Assembly (NCBI GenBank): GCA_007376535.1
Contig: VMGK01000011.1
Coordinates: 1-40,902 of the forward strand
Direction of reading: 5' to 3'
Length of the DNA stretch: 40,902 nt
Origin: Candidatus Berkelbacteria bacterium Licking1014_7
GTDB lineage: Bacteria; Patescibacteriota; UBA1384; GWA2-35-9; CG2-30-39-44
Position 1 is the stretch's first letter, and every line of letters begins with the position of its first letter. Both the position numbers and the translations under genes were made by a program. The notes below the pieces were generated by a model. That model saw nothing but the letters and a program-made list of their open reading frames with translations. It did no database searches and was not told where the DNA came from. This document shows, one piece after another, positions 19,059-27,392 of this stretch.

Positions 19059-21062
19059 CTAATTATTTGTTTCCGTCACTGAAATATCGCTGTAGCCGCA
19101 GGTGCCGATATTATCTGCCGCAGCATCATAGACCCAGCCAAGAGAGTCGCCGGTTTGCGGTTTTAAAGTAAGAGACTCCTTTTTCACCAGATGCTTTATA
19201 CCGTCTGCTGTGGTGTAGTTTAAGTTAAGCGAAACAGCAGCTGCTTTCGCTTTATCTTGATTTACTACAACCATATTACAATAGATTTTGTATTTGTCTG
19301 AAGTGGCCGGTGATGTTTTTACCATTTCATAGCATTGATCTTTGGTTTTATTCCATCTAACACAGGTATCTTTTAAGGAACCGCATCCTTTGCCCGCACA
19401 CGATCTTCCCGTTTCTCCAAATTCACGAATTCTCACATCAACGGAGTCGGAAACGCGCGTTGCATTTTTGATAAAATCGGAGTCGTCGTCTTTGGCTGTC
19501 TCTGTTTTTTGTGTTTGACTTGTCTCCACTTTTTCTGTCGGTGTCGATTGCGAGTCATCTGTTTTGAGATCTTTCTTGGGCAAAATAAAGAACACAACAA
19601 TAGCTCCACAAACCAGTGCTACGGCTAATACTCCAAAGAGTATGGTCAGTAAAGTTTTTTTACTTAATCTATTTTTTCGATAGAAAGCATAGGCTGCTAC
19701 TACTGAAACAAGCGCTAAAACGATTACCGCTAAAGATAAAATAATGATTGATGATGGTTTTGCGTTTTTGTCTTGCTGTTCGACAGAGGCGTCGGTCTGC
19801 GATTTGGCCTCTTTTTTTTCGCCGAGAGCGTAAAAATATCCTCCCTCGTCTCCTAGATAAATAGTGCCATCTTGGGCGACTGCGGGCGATGAGGCAAAAC
19901 CGGCTCCATTAACATTTTTCCATCTCCAAAGCTCTTTGCCGGTTGTATCAAGAGCGTACAATGTGTCAAAAACGTCGGCAAAAATTAAAATCCCGTCTTT
20001 TGAAAGCGGCGCGCTGGTGATGATAGTTTCCTTGCCCGGATAGCCTTCAAATAACTTTGGGTCTTTGCCAACTTTTACATCAAAATGCCATTTTTCTTTG
20101 CCGGTTTTTTGGTCCAGAGCGTAAAAATTGCCGTCCCATGAACCGATATAGATATTCCCGTCGCTGCCGATTGTCGGCATCGCGCTGATGCCGCTGCCGG
20201 TCTTGAAGCGCCATTTTTCGGTGCCATCTGAGTTAATAGCATAAACGTACCCTTCTTTTGAGCCGGTAAATATCGTGTTGTCGGGCCCAATGGCTGCCGG
20301 TCCTTCGAGCCATTGCTCAAGCATAAACTCCCATTTTTTCTTTCCATCCGAGGTCAGGGCAATAATTTTTCCCTTGTTATCGGTCGGATTGGCGGCGCCC
20401 GAGATAACCGTGCCATCGTCAGCAATACTCGGCACTATACTTATACCCGAGGGTTCGGGAGAAAACCATTTTTTAGTACCGTCGGGATTTATAGCATAAA
20501 GCCCTGATTCTCCGCTTTTCCCTTCAAATCGAGCCGTACCGATATAAATAGTGCCATCGGGTCCGATATTTGGTCCATTCCAAAAATCGTTATCCCAATT
20601 TATCGGGAAACGCCATTTTTCAGTGCCATCGGGATTAAGCGCGTGAAGATAGTCGGAAGCCGTATTGATATAAATAGTTCCGTCCTTGGCGATAGCCGGA
20701 CTTGCCATAATTGCCTTGGACGTATTCCACCTTGCATCATACGACGGCTCGGTAAGCTTGACCTTCCATTTAACCGAGCCGTCCTTATTAAAGGCGTAGA
20801 AAAAACCGTCGTGCGAGCCAACATAGATGGTGCCATCAGCACCAATAACCGGGGACGATTCTATCGCGCTTTCGGCTTTGTAGCTCCAGAGTAGCTCCTT
20901 TTTGCCCTTGCCTATCTCATAAGGACTAGAGTTTGTGTGCTTTGCATCATGCCCAAAAAGAGGCCATGGAGGGTCAGCCGTTTGGGCAAGGGTGCTACTA
21001 GCCGAAAAAGTCCAAACAACAATTAAAACTGAAATGACATAAAGCCAAGTTTTTTGTGTCAC
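19059..21062 (-). CDS. Secreted PQQ-type (BamB-like) beta-propeller protein with two C-terminal TM segments and a Cys-rich C-terminal domain
   Basis: Repeated SSPxIGxDGTIYxGSxDGxxYALNxDGxxKWxF blades; GTG start at 21062 preceded by GGAGGGG; signal peptide KTWLYVISVLIVVWTFSASSTLAQ. Confidence 0.85.
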   Translation of the reverse strand: MTQKTWLYVISVLIVVWTFSASSTLAQTADPPWPLFGHDAKHTNSSPYEIGKGKKELLWSYKAESAIESSPVIGADGTIYVGSHDGFFYAFNKDGSVKWKVKLTEPSYDARWNTSKAIMASPAIAKDGTIYINTASDYLHALNPDGTEKWRFPINWDNDFWNGPNIGPDGTIYIGTARFEGKSGESGLYAINPDGTKKWFSPEPSGISIVPSIADDGTVISGAANPTDNKGKIIALTSDGKKKWEFMLEQWLEGPAAIGPDNTIFTGSKEGYVYAINSDGTEKWRFKTGSGISAMPTIGSDGNIYIGSWDGNFYALDQKTGKEKWHFDVKVGKDPKLFEGYPGKETIITSAPLSKDGILIFADVFDTLYALDTTGKELWRWKNVNGAGFASSPAVAQDGTIYLGDEGGYFYALGEKKEAKSQTDASVEQQDKNAKPSSIIILSLAVIVLALVSVVAAYAFYRKNRLSKKTLLTILFGVLAVALVCGAIVVFFILPKKDLKTDDSQSTPTEKVETSQTQKTETAKDDDSDFIKNATRVSDSVDVRIREFGETGRSCAGKGCGSLKDTCVRWNKTKDQCYEMVKTSPATSDKYKIYCNMVVVNQDKAKAAAVSLNLNYTTADGIKHLVKKESLTLKPQTGDSLGWVYDAAADNIGTCGYSDISVTETNN

Positions 21063-21189
21063 AGTCCCCTCCTTACCCCCCTTCCGCCCGCCTCGCCTTG
21101 CCTGCCCGACCGAAACTCGTGAGTGAAGGCGGGAACCGGAGCGGAAAGGACGATTTCCCGCCGTCGCCCTACGGGCTATGGCGGACAAG

Positions 21190-21247
21190 CAAGTTTTTCT
21201 TTGCCTGCCCTCCGTAGCCTTGGCGTAGGATGGGGCGGCAAATTCTT
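21190..21247 (+). repeat. Dispersed repeat R1 copy 2
   Basis: Identical 58-mer. Confidence 0.95.
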
Positions 21248-21456
21248 TTAAACTTTATAATAAATTTTAGAATATGTACCAATGACTTACTGAACTGTTG
21301 CACAAATTTATTCTTTAATAAAACATCGAGCCAGCGTACTTAATGCTTGCTATCCATTTCAATAAGGAAATGCTGAAAAGCGTTTTAATCTGAAAAAACT
21401 CCTATTGGAATAACTTATTTATAAAACATAAACTTTGTTCGGTAATTTGTGGATAA

Positions 21457-22509
21457 CTACGGTTTGTTTTTCAATACATAGTATGTCGCCTTGCCTTTGT
21501 CTTGTTTTTCAATCAGTTCAAGTCCAATTAACTTTTTAAAATCCAAATTCCGCGTCGGTCTGGCACGTTTTGTAAGCAGTGCATAGTCGCTGTCTTTAAT
21601 AAACCCATGTTTTTTAATGTAATCTATTACTATATGGTGATACGATTGTAATTTGGTGGCAGGAGTACTATTTGATTTGGCGAGTTCACCGCCTACGCGC
21701 AACAATTCATCAATAATGCCATCGGTAAAATACTCCAACCATAAGGTAAAATCTATCATATCTTCGAGATCATAATAATTTCCAACTAGGCCTACATTTT
21801 GAAAGTACTTAGTAACATTTTGGTTATAGTAATTTTCAAAACTGAAAAGATTAAAAGTGTTTAACCCCATGCCGGCCAGTAACACTTTTGTGGCCAGTCG
21901 AGCGGTTCGGCCATTACCATCTATGAAGGGATGAATGATGACAAATTGCTTATGGAAAATACCTGCGATAATCAACGGGTCTAGTTTGGCTTTATTTTCA
22001 TTTACATACATAAGCAAATTGTCAATGAGGCGAGGGACATCCTGATGATCGGGAGGAAAATAAATTGGTTGTCGGGTTTGGGGATTATTTACAAATACCG
22101 GCTCTTGTCGAAGATTACTGGATCTAAATTTGTCAATCAAGCCAGCCATAACTATTTTTTGAATATCAAGAATAAGTTTTAAATTAAAAGAATTCTTACC
22201 TTGTTGAAATAGTGTATTGAGATGCTCGAGCGCGCGATTGTAATTAAGAACTTCACGTTCACTATCCCTAACATGCTCTGGCGCGTGTTTCATAATCTTT
22301 TTTACTTCGGTAAGCGGGAGTGGATTTCCTTCAATGCTCGTGGAAGAGTGGGCTGAAACTTCGCGGGCTCTACGTTCAAAATCCAAAAGAACAACTTTTG
22401 AAAAATGACTGTGATTTAATTCGGACACTAATTCAGCAATATGTTTAATATTAGCTAAAAGTCGCGGGGTGATGGTATAGTGAGGTTGAAATATAGTAAG
22501 TTTAGCCAT
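21457..22509 (-). CDS. Fic family protein (Fic/DOC, class II-like with N-terminal inhibitory motif) with C-terminal winged-helix-like region
   Basis: HPFIDGNGRTAR active site; SSTSIEGN inhibitory motif; start at MAKLTIF set by TTGCCA-N17-TATAAT-N6-ATG (ATG 22515 is an alternative). Confidence 0.92.
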   Translation of the reverse strand: MAKLTIFQPHYTITPRLLANIKHIAELVSELNHSHFSKVVLLDFERRAREVSAHSSTSIEGNPLPLTEVKKIMKHAPEHVRDSEREVLNYNRALEHLNTLFQQGKNSFNLKLILDIQKIVMAGLIDKFRSSNLRQEPVFVNNPQTRQPIYFPPDHQDVPRLIDNLLMYVNENKAKLDPLIIAGIFHKQFVIIHPFIDGNGRTARLATKVLLAGMGLNTFNLFSFENYYNQNVTKYFQNVGLVGNYYDLEDMIDFTLWLEYFTDGIIDELLRVGGELAKSNSTPATKLQSYHHIVIDYIKKHGFIKDSDYALLTKRARPTRNLDFKKLIGLELIEKQDKGKATYYVLKNKP

Positions 22510-22515
22510 AGACAT

Positions 22516-22544
22516 ATTATAGACGATTATTAGACGAATGGCAA
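22516..22544 (-). promoter_or_regulatory. Sigma70-like promoter TTGCCA-N17-TATAAT, 6 nt before ATG 22509
   Basis: Direct reading on the minus strand. Confidence 0.6.
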
Positions 22545-22808
22545 CCGACAATTGACATTTGTCGCGGCAAAGCCGCGCTACGGCTGACGCAAGGTTGCCG
22601 ACCCGGTAAATGTTTTGGTAAACGAGTATTCGTTCCTGCCTTCGGGGTTTAAATGCGTGAGTGTAAATTGGCGGTGTCTGTTTGAAAATATCCGAACTGA
22701 AATTGCGTCTGGGCTCGGCGGGCGGAAGGGCAAAGACCAAACCCCCTTTCCGCCCGCCGCACCTGTCCGCCTCTGGCGGAGAAGCGACCCTTTCGGATTG
22801 GACGATTT

Positions 22809-22866
22809 CAAGTTTTTCTTTGCCTGCCCTCCGTAGCCTTGGCGTAGGATGGGGCGGCAAATTCTT
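22809..22866 (+). repeat. Dispersed repeat R1 copy 3
   Basis: Identical 58-mer. Confidence 0.95.
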
Positions 22867-22989
22867 AATTTAATCTTATACCAAATTAAAGGACTTGACA
22901 AGAAATTATTATGAATATATATTCAATATAGATAGTCAAACAAAGGTCGAGCTATCTATTAAAAATTAAGGAAGAAGGTGAAAAAAATT

Positions 22990-23232
22990 ATGCCAAGATT
23001 TGATGGAACTGGTCCAATGGGACAAGGCGCAGGAACTGGCCGAGGTCTAGGCCCTTGCGGGGGCGGTATGAGACGAGGCTGGGGTTGCCGCGGCGGTTAT
23101 GGTTTCGGTTTCAGGAGATTTATTTCTCCTAAAAACGAACTTGCCGCTTTAGAAGATGAGGAAAAAATGCTTGAGGAAGAATTAGCGGCAATCAAAGAAG
23201 AAAAAGCAGCCCTAAAAGACCAGCAAAAGTAA
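22990..23232 (+). CDS. DUF5320 family small Gly-rich protein
   Basis: MPRFDGTGPMGQGAGTGRGLGPCGGGMRRGWGCRGG + coiled-coil C-term; ORF start could be GTG 22978. Confidence 0.85.
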   Translation: MPRFDGTGPMGQGAGTGRGLGPCGGGMRRGWGCRGGYGFGFRRFISPKNELAALEDEEKMLEEELAAIKEEKAALKDQQK

Positions 23233-23327
23233 AAGAAGGCACGGGACCGGCCTTCCGCCAAAGGCGGAGGGTCGGGCGACCTTCTTTCAATCAAAATTTA
23301 TCATAAAATATAGAAATAATCAATCTT

Positions 23328-23630
23328 ATGCCAAGACCAAGACTTTGTAGAAAAATTAAATTTAATCCAAACATAACCTATTTCAAACCTCAAGGTGTGC
23401 CAATGAGATTTTTAGAAGTTATTAAATTGACGCTTGAAGAAGTCGAAGCTTTGCGACTTAAAAATATTGAAGATCTTGAACAAACAGAATGTGCTAAAAA
23501 AATGAATACATCGCAAAGCACTTTTCAAAGAATTCTTTCGTCTGCTTATAAAAAAATTTCCGTTGCTTTAATTAACGGAAAAGCAATTGAAATTACAAAC
23601 GAAAACATCAAAAAGGAAAAATCAAAATGA
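23328..23630 (+). CDS. DUF134 / UPF0251 HTH protein
   Basis: MPRPRLCRKI...YFKPQGVPM...LTLEEVEALRLKDxExLxQxECAKKMxxSQSTFQRIL pattern. Confidence 0.9.
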   Translation: MPRPRLCRKIKFNPNITYFKPQGVPMRFLEVIKLTLEEVEALRLKNIEDLEQTECAKKMNTSQSTFQRILSSAYKKISVALINGKAIEITNENIKKEKSK

Positions 23631-23722
23631 GGAAAAGCCCGCTTCTGGCCAAAATAAAGTTCGAGCCGACATTTTTTCAGGTTCTTTGGCGGTTTTTGCC
23701 TCGCAAAGCGAGGCGACAATTT

Positions 23723-23780
23723 CAAGTTTTTCTTTGCCTGCCCTCCGTAGCCTTGGCGTAGGATGGGGCGGCAAATTCTT
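23723..23780 (+). repeat. Dispersed repeat R1 copy 4
   Basis: Identical 58-mer, ends directly at the stop codon of the REase gene. Confidence 0.95.
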
Positions 23781-24446
23781 TTATTGAATTCCGCCCTCGG
23801 CTAATAACGCTTCGGGTTTATACATTCCCTTATTACTCGCGTTAAACTCGTGTTTAACTTGAACCAGCATTTTTTCAAGCGTATAAAGTTTCCAATGAAC
23901 TGGCACGAAAACTGATTTCCCGTTTCTTTTTTCTTTCACTGTTTCAAAACCTACCATCAAATGGCGTGCGTCATGAGTAATTTTAGAACTTTCAGAGGGC
24001 TGAAAATAAAATGCCCTAAAAGACGAACCGATACTTTTTTGATTATAAGTTTTACATTCTAAATATGTTATTCTGCTATCAACATCTTTAATAAAAACAT
24101 CTGGATAGCCAGCGCTTTGGTGTTTGCCATTTGAAGTTAAAGGGATTTCTGCTTTCATGCCCACGCTATTAAGAGCGTCTTTTACAAAAGGTTCTATATG
24201 ATTGCCAACCTCATTTGGTCTTGCTGTTGAAATTCCTGTTTTGTAAGCATTACTAACCGCGATATCCATTGCTTTTGTAAGACGGCTTAATAATTCTTTG
24301 TCTTCTCGGCTATTTTTATCAAAAGCTAAAACTTCATGTCTGGAAATGGCTTTGATAGCAATGGGGAAAGGAATATCCTTTAACGGCTTTAGAAATTTTG
24401 AAATTGTTTCTTCTAATTGTTTTACGTAATTATTTTGGTATGTCAT
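23781..24446 (-). CDS. Type II restriction endonuclease-like, PD-(D/E)XK
   Basis: GYPDVFIKDVDSRITYLECKTY (PD...ExK); overlaps the stop of the MTase gene. Confidence 0.7.
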   Translation of the reverse strand: MTYQNNYVKQLEETISKFLKPLKDIPFPIAIKAISRHEVLAFDKNSREDKELLSRLTKAMDIAVSNAYKTGISTARPNEVGNHIEPFVKDALNSVGMKAEIPLTSNGKHQSAGYPDVFIKDVDSRITYLECKTYNQKSIGSSFRAFYFQPSESSKITHDARHLMVGFETVKEKRNGKSVFVPVHWKLYTLEKMLVQVKHEFNASNKGMYKPEALLAEGGIQ

Positions 24447-25597
24447 TTTTGAAAAATTAAAATATATTCTTTTTGCATGACATTATATAAGCCATAAATT
24501 ATTTTTTCCATTTTCTTGATGGTCTTAAAACCCATTTTTTCACAGTACTCAATTACATTTTGAGTAGTGTTTATCTCTTGACCTTGAAAAGTCACATTTC
24601 CTATAACCACGACGCAATATTTATCTTTCTTTAAAACCCTATACATCTCACTATACGCTTTTTCCATATCTTTGTCATACAGCTCAAATTTATTTAATCC
24701 AGTTCCACGGACGCCAATAAAATCTTCTTTTATTTTGTCTAAATCGTATCCGAGCGCTTTTAATGAGTGGGCATCGTTAGCGACATAGTTTAAGGCAATG
24801 GAATATGGCGGAGATGTAATAATTCCGTCTACAGATTCATCTTTCAAGTTTATTTTTCTAGTATCGCCCTCTATAATTTTTGTCTTGCCTATTTTTAAAT
24901 TATGCTTTTTAATGGCGTTGCTGTAATCTTCAACGGACGCAATCATTTTTAAGGCGTCGCTAACAAATGAAGAATCAAAATTTCTTCCCCTTCTTGATTG
25001 ATCGCTATGCGCCATCATTTCGGCAACTTTATAGAAATTTTTTATCCTTTCATCGTTTGGCTCTCTACCATTTTTTTTGAAAAGATAATAATCTTTATAT
25101 TTTTTAATTTCGTCAATAATATCAACCGATTCTGTTTTTACCTTTGAAATAAGAACGCAAAGCGGGCTTATATCCAATCCTATTGCGTTTATTCCTAATA
25201 TCTGGGCTTCTAAAACAGCAGTGCCGCTTCCGACGAATGGGTCAAATAATGTTTCACCATTTTGGATTTTTATAATATTCATTAACGCCCTGATCATTTG
25301 AGGGTGAAATTTGCCCTTATACGGATAAATCCAATGAGTTAAATATTGATTAACCGATTTTGTTTGGTTGTATTTTTGTAAATTGTAATAATCGGAATAA
25401 TCACCATCTATTGTCTTAAAATATGCGAGTCTTCTTTTTAATACATCAAAATTGCCATCGTCTTTTAGCTCAAATTCCCTAAAATCGTTTGTAACTTTTA
25501 GAACGGGCTTAAATGATTGTAATTCCAACCTCGCCAATGCAAGCTCATAAATAAATTGAATATTGTCTAATAGTTTTAGGGTTTTTGTATTCGCCAT
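24443..25597 (-). CDS. DNA N-4 cytosine/N-6 adenine methyltransferase
   Basis: DPFVGSGTAVLEAQILG and IITSPPYSIALNY motifs. Confidence 0.9.
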   Translation of the reverse strand: MANTKTLKLLDNIQFIYELALARLELQSFKPVLKVTNDFREFELKDDGNFDVLKRRLAYFKTIDGDYSDYYNLQKYNQTKSVNQYLTHWIYPYKGKFHPQMIRALMNIIKIQNGETLFDPFVGSGTAVLEAQILGINAIGLDISPLCVLISKVKTESVDIIDEIKKYKDYYLFKKNGREPNDERIKNFYKVAEMMAHSDQSRRGRNFDSSFVSDALKMIASVEDYSNAIKKHNLKIGKTKIIEGDTRKINLKDESVDGIITSPPYSIALNYVANDAHSLKALGYDLDKIKEDFIGVRGTGLNKFELYDKDMEKAYSEMYRVLKKDKYCVVVIGNVTFQGQEINTTQNVIEYCEKMGFKTIKKMEKIIYGLYNVMQKEYILIFQK

Positions 25598-25599
25598 AG

Positions 25600-25724
25600 C
25601 TATTTTATTAAATCCTCAATTTGTACCTCTAATGCTTTGGTTAATTTTGCCATTAATTTTTGTAATTTGTGTGTGTAATTTGTAGCTAGGGATAAATTTT
25701 TGCTGTTGCAAAAATTTATTCGGA
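25600..25724 (-). repeat. tRNA-Ser-adjacent repeat, copy B (inverted relative to copy A) with XRE-HTH remnant MAKLTKALEVQIEDLIK*
   Basis: Same sequence as 15659-15782 except palindrome loop AACA instead of TGTT and a diverged remnant. Confidence 0.9.
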
Positions 25725-25803
25725 GGGTGCAGGACTCGAACCTGCAAGGGCTTTCGCCCACGGCTTTTCGGGAGCCGCGCAATAGCCATTCTGCCAACCC
25801 TCC
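25721..25803 (-). tRNA. tRNA-Ser, anticodon CGA
   Basis: GGAGGGT/ACCCTCC acceptor, CGGCT-CCCGAAA-AGCCG, long variable arm GGGCGAAAGCCC, GCAGG-TTCGAGT-CCTGC. Confidence 0.95.
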
Positions 25804-25830
25804 CCTATTTCTTTTTTCCCATTTCTTGCT

Positions 25831-26655
25831 TCATTCTCTCTTCCTCACTGTCACTTCTATTCCTCTTTTCTTTTCAACCGTCTGGACTATTTTATCTGTT
25901 TTACCTAAATTTTTATCTAAATCAACCCCAACATTCACTCCCACGATTTGTTCGGTATTTGTTCGCTTTTTAAGAATAATTTTTTGTTGAATGATAGTAA
26001 AAATAGTTGAGACCACCCAGTAAAGCGGTAGGGCGGACGGCAAACTGCGCGAAATTAAAATCGTCATTATCGGAAAAATAAACATCATTTGCCGCGTCAT
26101 TGTAGCCATCGCATCCATCTTTTTGTCTTTTTCAATGATTGGCTGCATTTGCCAAACGCTAATAAATTGGGTAATCCCCGCCAAAATCGGTAAGACCCAC
26201 ATTTCGGGCTTTCCCAAATCAATGCCTAAAAAATACATATTAAGATGGGTTGGCACTGGCGCCCACGAATATAACAAATCAAACCGATGTCCTTCTTTGC
26301 CAATCTCGCGAAAAATAAAATACAGAATAAACATCACGGGAATTTGCGCCAACACCGGCAAACACGAACTCAAAGGATTTATTTTATACTGGCGATAAAT
26401 CTCCATTGTCTTTTGCCCCTGCAGCGCGGGATTATCTTTGTGCTCCTCTTTGATTTTCTGTATTTCGGGCTGAAGTTCCTTCATTTTTTTCTGCGCGCGG
26501 GTGGCAGAATTGGTTGACGGCAAAAGCGCCAGACGCACCAAAATCGTTAAAATAACAATTGCCCAACCCAATGATTGCCCGGGCATAACAAATGCGATTA
26601 AAATCAACAGGTTAAACAAGGGCTTTAACAAAATGATTTTTAGAAAATATTTCAT
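25831..26655 (-). CDS. yidC: YidC/Oxa1 family membrane protein insertase
   Basis: QSLGWAIVILTILVRLALLPS..., MKELQPEIQKIKEEHKDNP, PLSSCLPVLAQIPVMFILY. Confidence 0.93.
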   Translation of the reverse strand: MKYFLKIILLKPLFNLLILIAFVMPGQSLGWAIVILTILVRLALLPSTNSATRAQKKMKELQPEIQKIKEEHKDNPALQGQKTMEIYRQYKINPLSSCLPVLAQIPVMFILYFIFREIGKEGHRFDLLYSWAPVPTHLNMYFLGIDLGKPEMWVLPILAGITQFISVWQMQPIIEKDKKMDAMATMTRQMMFIFPIMTILISRSLPSALPLYWVVSTIFTIIQQKIILKKRTNTEQIVGVNVGVDLDKNLGKTDKIVQTVEKKRGIEVTVRKRE

Positions 26656-26885
26656 GGTTGATCCACTCCCCCCTTGCTCCAGGGATTACAACGCAAAACG
26701 CGCCATAAACCCTTAGAAACCCCTTTAAAGACACCATACTTCTCCACTGATAGATATGCGTACGAACTACAAGACGGCTCAAATTTACAGTATCCAGCGG
26801 GAAAACGGCGCGCCAGCCAGCCGTGATCTGGGGATAAGGTCTTTTGGTAAAGTATAATTAATTTTAAGATAATGTCTTTTGCCAT
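26652..26885 (-). CDS. yidD: Membrane protein insertion efficiency factor YidD
   Basis: LIILYQKTLSPDHGW...CKFEPSCSSYAYLSVEKYGVFKGVSKGLWRVLRCNPWSKGG. Confidence 0.95.
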   Translation of the reverse strand: MAKDIILKLIILYQKTLSPDHGWLARRFPAGYCKFEPSCSSYAYLSVEKYGVFKGVSKGLWRVLRCNPWSKGGVDQP

Positions 26886-27205
26886 TGAATTAAATCGTTT
26901 GAAAAATCTTGAAAACTGGTTTTGAAATCCGGCTTTTTATAAACAGTGATCACCACATCTAATTTTTTTTTGCCTAAGTCGTGATTATCAAGCAAATCCC
27001 TGAGAATCGCTTTAATTTGCCGGCGGTAGCGATTGCGAACCACGGCTTTATTGCTGATATTTTTTGATACAATTATACCAATTCTAATTTGTTCAAAGGT
27101 CTGAATGCTTCTAATTTTTAAAAGTTTCAGATATCTGGGACTAGAAAAACGAAAAACCTTTTTAAAATCTTTGTCTAACTTTAAAGATTGGGTTTTTTTA
27201 AGCAT
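26864..27205 (-). CDS. rnpA: Ribonuclease P protein component
   Basis: KDFKKVFR, RIGIIVSKNISNKAVVRNRYRRQIKAILR; start MLKKTQSLK set by TATAAT-N6-ATG. Confidence 0.93.
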   Translation of the reverse strand: MLKKTQSLKLDKDFKKVFRFSSPRYLKLLKIRSIQTFEQIRIGIIVSKNISNKAVVRNRYRRQIKAILRDLLDNHDLGKKKLDVVITVYKKPDFKTSFQDFSNDLIQWQKTLS

Positions 27206-27211
27206 AACCCA

Positions 27212-27240
27212 ATTATAAAGGGTATTAAACCGCGGGGCAA
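27212..27240 (-). promoter_or_regulatory. Sigma70-like promoter TTGCCC-N17-TATAAT, 6 nt before rnpA ATG 27205
   Basis: Direct reading on the minus strand; -35 lies in palindrome GGGGC-tt-GCCCC. Confidence 0.65.
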
Positions 27241-27270
27241 GCCCCCAAACAAAAACCAAACAAAAAAATC

Positions 27271-27374
27271 TTATCCACAAAGTTTTCCACAGACATCCGC
27301 AGTTCGGCTTTACGGGTATAAATGTTCGGTTTTTATTCATAAAGGTCTTGCCTACCCTTGACGATTGTGGAAAA
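27271..27374. promoter_or_regulatory. DnaA-box-like cluster between rnpA and dnaA (TTATCCACA 27271-27279; TTTTCCACA 27283-27291; TGTGGAAAA 27366-27374)
   Basis: Direct match to the DnaA-box consensus or near-consensus. Confidence 0.6.
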
Positions 27375-27386
27375 CTTGCTTATGTT
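27358..27386 (+). promoter_or_regulatory. dnaA promoter TTGACG-N17-TATGTT, 6 nt before ATG 27393; contains the DnaA-like box in the spacer
   Basis: Direct reading. Confidence 0.65.
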
Positions 27387-27392
27387 AAAAAT

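Noticed and set aside
21063-21188. N-terminal extension of the propeller ORF (MSAIARRATAGNRPFRSGSRLHSRVSVGQARRGGRKGGKEG)
   Set aside because: Translation of repeat-like GC-rich intergenic DNA; GTG 21062 with GGAGGGG SD and a signal peptide is a better start
22516-22901. N-terminal extension of the Fic ORF and overlapping ORFs 22578..22901, 22615..22836, 22682..22873
   Set aside because: They translate the R1 repeat region; the Fic domain and promoter support a start at 22509/22515
17431-23780. R1 copies as a CRISPR array
   Set aside because: Spacing is kilobases with genes between copies; no regular spacers and no cas genes
15578-25803. Calling the tRNA-Ser-bounded segment a defined integrative element
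   Set aside because: No integrase, transposase, relaxase or clear target-site duplication seen; kept only as a finding
25700-25990. 96-aa + ORF over tRNA-Ser(CGA) and the antisense of yidC
   Set aside because: Antisense/tRNA overlap, no family resemblance
27206-27340. 45-aa N-terminal extension of rnpA (MNKNRTFIPVKPNCG...), superficially L34-like at its start
   Set aside because: Not K/R-rich beyond the first residues, and overlaps the promoter and DnaA boxes
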